6,230 nucleotides of DNA from Euryarchaeota archaeon UBA226. Its GTDB lineage: Archaea > Thermoplasmatota > Poseidoniia > Poseidoniales > Poseidoniaceae. The notes under the pieces are model-generated. The model saw only the letters and a program-made list of their open reading frames with translations, was not told where the DNA came from and did not search any database. Shown piece by piece: positions 1 through 5,829 of the stretch. The stretch spans positions 1-6,230 of the forward strand of contig DAWL01000039.1 in NCBI GenBank assembly GCA_002505935.1, written 5' to 3'. Each line of letters begins with the position of its first letter. Position 1 is the first letter of the stretch. The position numbers and the translations under genes were made by a program.

Positions 1-1992
1 ATTATCAGCGCTTGGACTTGGCCTATTTACAACAATGGATTCTGGGATGCTGGCGGCCTAGGGGCGATGGAAGATGAGAGTGAATTGTACAAGATGCGTA
101 GCCAACCTCTCGATACTTCAGTACATGAAGCCAATTCGTTCACTGAAGGCAAATACGATGATTTGATAGTACCAGCCAGCGATTGGTTGGCTTGGACTCT
201 ATACCAACCAACTCAAGCGACAATAATCGATTTCGCCGATGTCAATAATCATCAAGATTCGACAGCGGGCGTAAATGCCGCAAGTGGAGAAGATGAACGA
301 AGTGGTGTCTTCTCATTCACTCAAACTCAAGAGTTCACCATCGAAGATACTTGGCTGGACAATGTCATCACCGATGTCTCATGTGAATATCGCAATACTG
401 ATCCAAATCAGCGCAAGGTCGACGGAGTATTGGTCACCGATATGGTTACAGCCGACCTCAAGATTTCCGACAGCACGGGCAACGTTGCTGCCAGAGTCAA
501 GGGGTGTGAGTCTCTAACCACTGAATTAGCACCCGGGACCTATACCGCCGAATTCTCCTTATCTAACAGCGAATTACCATCTAATGTTAGTATTACCAGC
601 GGATGGCAAGTCTCCTCCTTCCAACCACTGTTACTCTACAAGGAGACCGGACGCGCAGTAAACCTCTCAGACGTTGGCGGTATTATCGCAATGGGTGGAG
701 AAGATTCGTACGAAATCATAGAGAATCCTGGCTACCACGTTAATCCCAAGTCTTTGGATGCCAAGTTGACTTACAGTTTGTTCATCCCCCCACTAGCCGT
801 TGGTGCAATAGTTTGGGTCATTTTGCGTAAGATGGGACGAGGCTATGAATACGAGATGAACAAGTGCTATGGTTGCGATTTGTGCGACGACGCTTGTCCG
901 GTAAGATTGTTCAATGCAGGTGACAAGTTGAACATCATATACAATACTTGGAACAATGAAGATGACGGAGTGCCCATGTATTCTTGCCTTACTTGCAGTG
1001 CATGTACCAATGCTTGTCCACAATTGGTTGATTATGACTCATATGTGGACATCAGGCGCAACCTAGTCGTTGGCGGCCCGCCCGCAGCAGAGATCCCTCA
1101 CACCGTTTTACAAGCAGTTCTTGCAGCAGAGGCGGAAGAGGAGGCTGATTCTGACTTCATCAGCGTAGAGGACTACCCTATCGACAGCAATATCGGATAT
1201 TACCCCGGCTGTGTTGACTACATCGATCAAGAAATGATATTCTCACATGTCAACCAAGGAGATATGAATCTTGGAGATGCAACCAATTCTGCTTTCACTC
1301 TATTCGAAAGTATGGATATCGATGTTGCTTATCTAGGACGAGATTTCCTCAAGTGCTGTGGACACGACCAGAAGTGGCAGGGTATGAGTGAGGTCTTTGA
1401 GAAACTGAAGGCTTACAATCAAAGCAAGTTGAAAGCCAGTGGAATTGATACCTTGGTATCATCCTGTGCAGAGTGTTTCCGCACCTTCGCTAGAGATTAT
1501 GAACTCGAGGACATCAAGGTGATGCATACCACTGAATTCCTACAGGTTAACGACTTCAAGATGGACTTGTCTGTTGAGGAAGAGATGAAGGTCACCTACC
1601 ATGACCCTTGTAGATTAGGTCGTCAAATGGGAATTTATGATGAACCACGTGAGTTGATTACTGATGTTGAAGGAGTTGAACTTGTCGAGATGGAACATCA
1701 CGGCGAGGATGCGATGTGCTGTGGAGTATCCAGCATGATGGCTTGCAATGAAAACAGTCGTGCACTCAGAGTATCTCGATTCGAAGAGGTTAGAGCAACA
1801 GGAGCCGAGGTAATGCTGACCTCCTGCCCGAAGTGCGTTTCACACTTCGAGTGTTTGAAGTTCGAAGGTGATCCACGCAATGACATCGAGATTCTTGACG
1901 TCGTTTCATTCTTGGCTCGCAGAGTCGAAGAGAAGAAAGCACAGTCAGAAGAATCTGTTCTAAGCGAATCAAGAGGCAGCGTAGTAGCCTGA
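1..1992 (+). CDS. Membrane-anchored HdrD-like iron-sulfur protein with external N-terminal domain (5' partial)
   Basis: The frame is open from base 1, so the true start lies upstream; the first ATG in the window is at 67 and residues are counted from it. Residues 1-235 form a polar, probably beta-rich domain with no recognised family and two cysteines (106, 147). One hydrophobic helix follows (about 237-253), then R254, K255 and R258, which suggests N-terminus outside and C-terminus in the cytoplasm. Two CxxCxxCxxxCP motifs (C267/270/273/277 and C307/310/313/317) should bind two 4Fe-4S clusters. Two CCG domains follow: C382, C430-C431-G432, C467xxC470, and C515, C551-C552-G553, C587xxC590. 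This core matches the HdrD/GlpC/LutA/GlcF group, which passes electrons between soluble dehydrogenases or disulfides and membrane carriers. The physiological partner is unknown. No haem-binding membrane domain is visible, though more helices could lie upstream. The iron-sulfur assignment is firm; the role of the outer domain is not. Confidence 0.88.
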   Translation: MISAWTWPIYNNGFWDAGGLGAMEDESELYKMRSQPLDTSVHEANSFTEGKYDDLIVPASDWLAWTLYQPTQATIIDFADVNNHQDSTAGVNAASGEDERSGVFSFTQTQEFTIEDTWLDNVITDVSCEYRNTDPNQRKVDGVLVTDMVTADLKISDSTGNVAARVKGCESLTTELAPGTYTAEFSLSNSELPSNVSITSGWQVSSFQPLLLYKETGRAVNLSDVGGIIAMGGEDSYEIIENPGYHVNPKSLDAKLTYSLFIPPLAVGAIVWVILRKMGRGYEYEMNKCYGCDLCDDACPVRLFNAGDKLNIIYNTWNNEDDGVPMYSCLTCSACTNACPQLVDYDSYVDIRRNLVVGGPPAAEIPHTVLQAVLAAEAEEEADSDFISVEDYPIDSNIGYYPGCVDYIDQEMIFSHVNQGDMNLGDATNSAFTLFESMDIDVAYLGRDFLKCCGHDQKWQGMSEVFEKLKAYNQSKLKASGIDTLVSSCAECFRTFARDYELEDIKVMHTTEFLQVNDFKMDLSVEEEMKVTYHDPCRLGRQMGIYDEPRELITDVEGVELVEMEHHGEDAMCCGVSSMMACNENSRALRVSRFEEVRATGAEVMLTSCPKCVSHFECLKFEGDPRNDIEILDVVSFLARRVEEKKAQSEESVLSESRGSVVA

Positions 1993-1993
1993 A

Positions 1994-2233
1994 TCAAATC
2001 GCAGTCGGTGCAACATGGCCGTCTGACTTATCGTCAGGCTTGCGAACTCTCGACCATACATTGGCCATCAACTCATCATGGTGTTCCTGACAATAATGGA
2101 AGCGACGATAGGCCTCTCTGAATGAATATGCCTTCTTTCCTGTTGCAACAAGGTAGCCTTCTGGTGACAACCTACTGATGACAACACCATCGGTTTGGCA
2201 ACCGGGATAATCGCAACTTGGTTGGTCGGACAC
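1994..2233 (-). CDS. Small putative zinc-binding protein (79 aa), GTG start
   Basis: No named family is recognised. The protein has C7 and C12 (CDYPGC), then C48 and H51/H52 (YCQEHH). This C-x4-C...C-x2-H pattern is typical of small treble-clef or zinc-ribbon proteins, so one zinc site is inferred. The middle (about residues 17-46) is mixed polar and aromatic, and the tail is charged. The start is GTG at 2233, chosen because GGAGG at 2241-2245 sits seven bases upstream; the nearby ATG at 2235 is in another frame. It lies 25 bases after the biotin carrier stop and is probably the last gene of the carboxylase operon. Its stop is one base from the stop of the convergent iron-sulfur gene. It could be a nucleic-acid-binding or accessory protein; nothing ties it to propionyl-CoA metabolism beyond position. 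Confidence 0.68.
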   Translation of the reverse strand: MSDQPSCDYPGCQTDGVVISRLSPEGYLVATGKKAYSFREAYRRFHYCQEHHDELMANVWSRVRKPDDKSDGHVAPTAI

Positions 2234-2240
2234 ATCTTAC

Positions 2241-2245
2241 CCTCC
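2241..2245 (-). promoter_or_regulatory. Ribosome binding site for the small zinc-type protein
   Basis: GGAGG on the minus strand, seven bases before GTG 2233. It decides between this GTG and an ATG two bases upstream that opens a different frame lacking the Cys/His pattern. Confidence 0.7.
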
Positions 2246-2258
2246 CAATGCTTACCTT

Positions 2259-2660
2259 TCAATCCTCGGATTCCTCATCGGGCTTGATTACAACCAATGG
2301 CACATTGGCCTCAATTGATTCTCCTTCGGAACAATGAATCGATTCCACCACTCCAGAAACAGGCGCAGTAATCTCATTCTGCATCTTCATCGCTTCAAGA
2401 ATTAGTACAACCTGACCTTCTTCTACTCGGTCTGAAACCGAGACATCAATGGTCACAACCTTTCCAGGAATATTTGCAGAGATAGTACCGCTCTTCTTTC
2501 CGCGAGAGGTATCACGACTACGCTTCGGTGCCGCGGCACTTGCTCCTGGTATCTTTACTTCAAACACTTGATCTTCAATGCTTACGCGGTATACGTCACC
2601 ATCTGATTCAATCGATACATCGAATTCCTCACCATCAACAATGACCTTGCGCTCGTCCAT
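2259..2660 (-). CDS. Biotin carboxyl carrier protein of acyl-CoA carboxylase (133 aa)
   Basis: This subunit carries the biotin that shuttles carboxyl groups between a biotin carboxylase and the carboxyltransferase encoded two genes upstream. The C-terminal biotinyl domain spans about residues 58-127. It contains EAMKMQNE, with K92 as the predicted biotinylated lysine, and the paired hairpin motif APVSGVV. The N-terminus (1-38) is a small beta-rich segment of the kind seen in transcarboxylase and decarboxylase carriers. A flexible Ala/Pro/Lys/Arg/Ser-rich linker (about 39-57) joins the two. The length is normal for a stand-alone carrier. The start at 2660 is fixed by a perfect Shine-Dalgarno, and the gene lies four bases after the preceding stop, so translation is probably coupled. 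No biotin carboxylase domain is fused or adjacent. The carrier function is secure; whether it serves a carboxylase or a decarboxylase follows from context only. Confidence 0.95.
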   Translation of the reverse strand: MDERKVIVDGEEFDVSIESDGDVYRVSIEDQVFEVKIPGASAAAPKRSRDTSRGKKSGTISANIPGKVVTIDVSVSDRVEEGQVVLILEAMKMQNEITAPVSGVVESIHCSEGESIEANVPLVVIKPDEESED

Positions 2661-2664
2661 ACAT

Positions 2665-2672
2665 TCACCTCC
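2665..2672 (-). promoter_or_regulatory. Strong ribosome binding site for the biotin carrier gene
   Basis: GGAGGTGA on the minus strand, four bases before ATG 2660. It overlaps the TGA stop of the upstream 63-residue reading frame, an arrangement that supports translational coupling and indirectly supports that small frame as a gene. Confidence 0.8.
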
Positions 2673-2856
2673 AAGTAGACCTCGACGAACGTTTCCACAT
2701 CAATGAGGATTGGCCGCTATTCATTCGGCGATGGTCCTCTGCCCATGGACGGCCAGAATCTCTTCCAATGGCTTGATTCTGCGAAGACTCCTCAACCATG
2801 TTGAGGACCGCCATTATTGCGGCAGTTCTCAGAATGTTGATTCTATCATTCGACAT
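2665..2856 (-). CDS. Small protein between carboxylase subunits, possible delta/epsilon-like accessory subunit (63 aa)
   Basis: This short frame fills the gap between the carboxyltransferase and the biotin carrier. It begins nine bases after one stop and ends four bases before the next start. An N-terminal segment (about residues 7-22) could form a short hydrophobic helix. A polar stretch with PWAEDHRRM (37-45) and a basic, Ser/Arg-rich tail follow. Methylmalonyl-CoA decarboxylase operons, and some acyl-CoA carboxylase operons, carry a small delta or epsilon subunit at this position, often with a short hydrophobic helix followed by a Trp/Arg segment. The resemblance is positional and compositional only. 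The start has just a weak Shine-Dalgarno (GTGAG about nine bases upstream). It may instead be a non-conserved frame in a spacer, but such a spacer would be unusually long for this tight operon. Confidence 0.5.
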   Translation of the reverse strand: MSNDRINILRTAAIMAVLNMVEESSQNQAIGRDSGRPWAEDHRRMNSGQSSLMWKRSSRSTWR

Positions 2857-2865
2857 GTAATCAAC

Positions 2866-4419
2866 TCACAATGGTATATTTCCATGCTTCCTTGCAGGAC
2901 GCAATTCTTCCTTATCTAGTAGCATGGCAAGAGTTGATGCCAATCTACGACGAGTATCTTGAGGTTCGATGACATCATCCAAGTAACCAAGTGAAGCAGC
3001 CTTCCATGGATTCAACAAGGTCTCATTGAATTCATCCACCAAACGCTCTCTTTCTTGCTCTGGATTTCGGGCATTGTTGATTCTGTTTCGATGAATTATC
3101 TCTACTGCTCCCTGAGCGCCCATAACCGAAATCTGGGCACTGGGCCAAGCGATGTTCAAATCAGCGCGCACATGTTTTGAGCCCATTACGTCATATGCGC
3201 CACCGTATGCCTTTCGAAGAATAACCGTCATCTTTGGAACAGTAGCCTCAGAATATGCATAGAGCAACTTAGCACCATGCCGAATGATGCCCCCCCACTC
3301 CTGATTAGTTCCAGGTAAGAACCCAGGGACATCGACCAAAGTGATCAATGGGATGTTGAAAGAATCACAGAACCTTACAAAGCGCGCAGCCTTGTCGCTA
3401 GCATCGATGTCTAAGCATCCAGCCAAAATACTCGGTTGGTTGGCGACAACACCGACGGTATTTCCGGCAAGGTGTCCAAACCCGACGACGATATTTGCCG
3501 CCCAATCTGACTGCACTTCAAGGAATGCTCCTTCGTCTAGTATTCCTTCTATGGCCTTTCGTACTTCGTACGGTTTCTCCATCTCATCGGGAATAAGTTC
3601 GTTCAATGATTCACATAACCTATCTGCAGAATCGCTTGAAGACTTGTAAGGTGGCTTCTCCATATTGTTTGAAGGAAGCATTCCTACTAATTCCCTAGCT
3701 AATTCTAGAGCCTCCTCATCGTTTTCAGCAGTGAAGTGAGAAACTCCTGACTTACTACCATGAGTCTCTGCCCCACCTAGATCCTCGAAAGAGACGACTT
3801 CGTTAGTGACCGTCTTGATAACCTCAGGTCCAGTGATGAACATGTGTGCAGTCTTGTCAACCATGATGACGAAATCTGTAATCGCTGGAGAATATACTGC
3901 ACCACCTGCACAAGGTCCCATGATTACACTAATCTGTGGAACTACTCCACTGGCTCTTACATTTCGGAAGAATATCTCAGCATACGAACCAAGGCTTGCT
4001 ACGCCTTCCTGAATTCTAGCGCCACCGCTATCGTTCAGCCCAATCACTGGAACCCCAGTCTTCAGGGCAAGGTCTAGAACCTTGCAAATCTTCAGTCCAT
4101 GCATCTCTCCTAGACTGCCTCCATAAACAGTAAAATCCTGAGCGAAACAGTAGATTGGACGACCTCCTATGGTTCCGTAACCACAGATTACGCCATCACC
4201 TGGAATTACGTTCTTATCCATCTCGAAATCCTTGCAACGATGTTCAACCAAAGCGTCGATTTCCTGAAAACTACCCTCATCGAGTAAAAACTCCAGCCTT
4301 TCCCGTGCTGTCATCTTTCCTTTTTTGTGCTGGGCATCCACTCTTTGCTGCCCTCCACCAGCCTCAGAACGCGCCTTACGACGGCGCAATTCATCGAGCC
4401 TCTCCTTGGTGGTGTCCAT
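2866..4419 (-). CDS. pccB: Propionyl-CoA carboxylase beta chain (carboxyltransferase), 517 aa
   Basis: This subunit transfers the carboxyl group from carboxybiotin to an acyl-CoA, most likely propionyl-CoA, giving methylmalonyl-CoA in the cytoplasm. It is a full-length two-domain crotonase-fold carboxyltransferase. Counting from the chosen start, it has SGGARIQEG (131-139), GPCAGGAVYSPA (168-179, first oxyanion hole), DVPGFLPG (363-370) and KAYGGAYDVMGSKH (403-416, second oxyanion hole). Asp410 in AYDVM is the residue that in characterised enzymes favours propionyl-CoA over acetyl-CoA. An ATG at 4503 would add 28 residues, but 4419 gives the family's usual length and N-terminus (MDTTKERLDELRRRK) and has a Shine-Dalgarno. 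It heads the minus-strand operon and is divergent from the mutase gene. A decarboxylase alpha subunit (MmdA) is the main alternative, since the two families are close in sequence. Confidence 0.95.
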   Translation of the reverse strand: MDTTKERLDELRRRKARSEAGGGQQRVDAQHKKGKMTARERLEFLLDEGSFQEIDALVEHRCKDFEMDKNVIPGDGVICGYGTIGGRPIYCFAQDFTVYGGSLGEMHGLKICKVLDLALKTGVPVIGLNDSGGARIQEGVASLGSYAEIFFRNVRASGVVPQISVIMGPCAGGAVYSPAITDFVIMVDKTAHMFITGPEVIKTVTNEVVSFEDLGGAETHGSKSGVSHFTAENDEEALELARELVGMLPSNNMEKPPYKSSSDSADRLCESLNELIPDEMEKPYEVRKAIEGILDEGAFLEVQSDWAANIVVGFGHLAGNTVGVVANQPSILAGCLDIDASDKAARFVRFCDSFNIPLITLVDVPGFLPGTNQEWGGIIRHGAKLLYAYSEATVPKMTVILRKAYGGAYDVMGSKHVRADLNIAWPSAQISVMGAQGAVEIIHRNRINNARNPEQERERLVDEFNETLLNPWKAASLGYLDDVIEPQDTRRRLASTLAMLLDKEELRPARKHGNIPL

Positions 4420-4535
4420 GCTGCTCAACTCCACCACAGGAAGCCACCTCATATTGCTTACTAAGCAGCCCGAAGGGGTGGATGACGTATTCAAGGGTCG
4501 CAATCCACTTCAATGAGAGACTGTGCGTATGGGTC
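4420..4535. promoter_or_regulatory. Divergent intergenic region between the carboxylase and mutase operons
   Basis: These 116 bases separate the two divergent methylmalonyl-CoA operons and must hold promoters for at least one of them. A 13-base near-perfect palindrome, TGCTTA-C-TAAGCA, lies at 4455-4467 and could be an operator. AT-rich patches at 4451-4456 (ATATTG) and 4486-4493 (GTATTCAA) are weak candidates for TATA elements; neither matches a strong archaeal TATA box. No riboswitch fold was recognised. Confidence 0.45.
4429..4435 (-). promoter_or_regulatory. Ribosome binding site for the carboxyltransferase gene
   Basis: GGTGGAG on the minus strand, nine bases before ATG 4419. It favours this start over in-frame ATGs at 4452 and 4503. 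Confidence 0.6.
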
Positions 4536-4988
4536 ATGCCGAAGCCCCTGCGCATCGTCATCGCCAAGCCCGGGCTCGATGGCCACGACCGCGGAGCCAA
4601 GGTTGTTGCACGTTGTTTGAGAGATGCTGGGCATGAAGTAATCTATACTGGATTACGTCGAACACCCGAACAGATTGTCCGCACTGTGATGGATGAAGAT
4701 GCAGACCTGCTTGGTCTTTCTTCACTATCTGGGGCTCATGGCCACCTATTTCCACGCACATGTCAATTACTAGCCGAAGCCGATTTGACTCACGTGGTAG
4801 TTTTCGGTGGCGGCATCATCCCAGAAGAAGATAGGCAATCTCTTTTCGATGCTGGGATGAGAGCAATATTTGGCCCAGGTACAACTTCTGAAGAAATCAA
4901 TTCATTTGTCGACGAAGTATCTTCTCGTCTACAACAGGAAGAATCCATCGGCAGTGGTGAAGAAAATGATTGGCGATGGGGTGCCTGA
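4536..4988 (+). CDS. Methylmalonyl-CoA mutase small subunit, cobalamin-binding domain (150 aa)
   Basis: This is a stand-alone B12-binding domain that, with a separately encoded catalytic subunit, forms the enzyme interconverting (R)-methylmalonyl-CoA and succinyl-CoA. The cobalamin signature is complete: DGHDRG (D15, H17, G20), where H17 is the predicted lower cobalt ligand; SSL (S62, L64); and FGGGIIP (90-96), the GG motif. The N-terminus MPKPLRIVIAKPGLDGHDRG is typical of archaeal and bacterial small subunits, which fixes the ATG at 4536. The frame stays open upstream only because it runs antisense to the carboxyltransferase gene. An acidic tail (about 130-150) extends beyond the usual domain. 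No clear Shine-Dalgarno precedes the start, so a short leader or leaderless message is possible. Its stop directly abuts the start of the MeaB-like gene. The catalytic TIM-barrel subunit is absent from the window. Confidence 0.94.
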   Translation: MPKPLRIVIAKPGLDGHDRGAKVVARCLRDAGHEVIYTGLRRTPEQIVRTVMDEDADLLGLSSLSGAHGHLFPRTCQLLAEADLTHVVVFGGGIIPEEDRQSLFDAGMRAIFGPGTTSEEINSFVDEVSSRLQQEESIGSGEENDWRWGA

Positions 4989-5825
4989 ATGGAACTCGAT
5001 GAAGCAATAGAGGGTAGTCGCTTGGCTTTGTCCAGAGCCCTAACATTGGTAGAGAATGGTTTGTCTTTCAGCACCGAAGAAGATGGCATGGTGATCGGAG
5101 TAACAGGTGCTCCTGGAGTGGGTAAATCCTGTCTCGTCGATCGAATCGCAACCTCTCTTGCTAAAGATGGAATCAAGGTTGCCATCCTTGCAGTGGACCC
5201 ATCTTCACCTGTTTCCGGTGGTGCATTGCTCGGAGATAGAATCCGAATGCAATCTGCTGATGTGGATGACTTGATCTACATGCGTAGCCTTGCAACAAGA
5301 GGGGAATCAGGAGCCGTTCCTAGCGTCATTGGAAACATGACCAACCTTCTCAAAGAATGCGGATGGAAGCACATTATTGTAGAAACAGTCGGTTCAGGAC
5401 AAGCTGAATTCAAAATTGCTGCGGTCGCTGATACCATCTTACTGGTCGAGGCCCCAGGCCGAGGTGACTCCATCCAAGCAGAAAAGGCTGGAATTATTGA
5501 ATTGGTAGATTTAATCGCTGTCAACAAATCTGACTTGCCACAGGCAGAAGCAGCAGCATCTGATATAGAACAAGCACTATCAGCAGGTTCCAAAGATATC
5601 CCTGTCATGTTGGTCTCGGCACAAACAGGAGACGGCGTCTCAGAATTAGTTCAGAAGATTCTGGAGACAGAAGGCCAGTCCATGACTAGGCCAAAATGGA
5701 GAGAGAAATTGAACTCAGAATGGATGAGACAGTTGAACAGCCATCCTGATTTAGAAAGTATGCTCGATGGACTAGAGGAAGGTTCATTGAATCTAGATGA
5801 AGCGATTAACAACCTAAGGAGATGA
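4989..5825 (+). CDS. MeaB/ArgK-family GTPase, methylmalonyl-CoA mutase chaperone (278 aa)
   Basis: MeaB-type G proteins gate loading of adenosylcobalamin into methylmalonyl-CoA mutase and protect the enzyme from inactivation. Visible motifs are the P-loop GAPGVGKS (40-47), VDPSSP (69-74), DRIRM (83-87), ETVGSGQAE (132-140, where most relatives have ETVGVGQ), EAPGRGDSIQ (154-163), NKSD (179-182, guanine specificity) and SAQTGDG (210-216). At 278 residues it is shorter than the usual 310-330; the N-terminal arm before the P-loop and the C-terminal dimerisation segment (about 231-278) both look reduced. The ATG immediately follows the mutase-subunit TGA (TGAATG), with a weak GGGGTG upstream, so translational coupling is likely. 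Older ArgK annotations (arginine/ornithine transport kinase) do not fit this context. Confidence 0.94.
   Translation: MELDEAIEGSRLALSRALTLVENGLSFSTEEDGMVIGVTGAPGVGKSCLVDRIATSLAKDGIKVAILAVDPSSPVSGGALLGDRIRMQSADVDDLIYMRSLATRGESGAVPSVIGNMTNLLKECGWKHIIVETVGSGQAEFKIAAVADTILLVEAPGRGDSIQAEKAGIIELVDLIAVNKSDLPQAEAAASDIEQALSAGSKDIPVMLVSAQTGDGVSELVQKILETEGQSMTRPKWREKLNSEWMRQLNSHPDLESMLDGLEEGSLNLDEAINNLRR
5816..5821 (+). promoter_or_regulatory. Ribosome binding site for the downstream membrane kinase-like gene
   Basis: AAGGAG eight bases before ATG 5830, inside the last codons of the MeaB-like gene. It supports 5830 as the start rather than the ATG codons that follow. Confidence 0.65.
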
Positions 5826-5829
5826 GGAC

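Noticed and set aside
793..1023. 76-residue minus-strand frame opposite the ferredoxin motifs
   Set aside because: It is a shadow of the cysteine-rich plus-strand sequence.
1698..1997. 99-residue minus-strand frame opposite the iron-sulfur gene
   Set aside because: It is antisense to the second CCG domain, whose conserved cysteines prove the plus-strand frame; the translation shows no family character.
2021..2039. Hairpin GTCTGAC-TTATC-GTCAGGC just beyond the iron-sulfur gene stop, possible terminator
   Set aside because: The stem is seven pairs including one G-T, no T-run follows on the plus strand, and it lies inside the minus-strand zinc-type coding sequence; chance is likely.
2068..2262. 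64-residue minus-strand frame overlapping the zinc-type gene
   Set aside because: It starts inside the biotin carrier gene end, lacks the Cys/His pattern and is in a different frame from the GTG-started protein that has the better ribosome binding site.
3341..4077. Plus-strand frames of 68-102 residues inside the carboxyltransferase gene
   Set aside because: They are antisense to highly conserved catalytic regions, with no ribosome binding site or recognisable domain.
4420..4503. 28-residue N-terminal extension of the carboxyltransferase
   Set aside because: It exceeds the family length and falls in the divergent promoter region; ATG 4419 has a Shine-Dalgarno and the typical N-terminus.
4155..4535. 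In-frame upstream extension of the mutase small subunit (127 extra residues)
   Set aside because: It runs mostly antisense to the conserved carboxyltransferase N-terminus, shows no domain character, and the known small-subunit N-terminus begins at ATG 4536.
4790..5608. Minus-strand frames of 131 and 110 residues opposite the mutase subunit and MeaB-like gene
   Set aside because: They lie opposite conserved GTPase and cobalamin motifs, with Ser/Pro-rich shadow composition.
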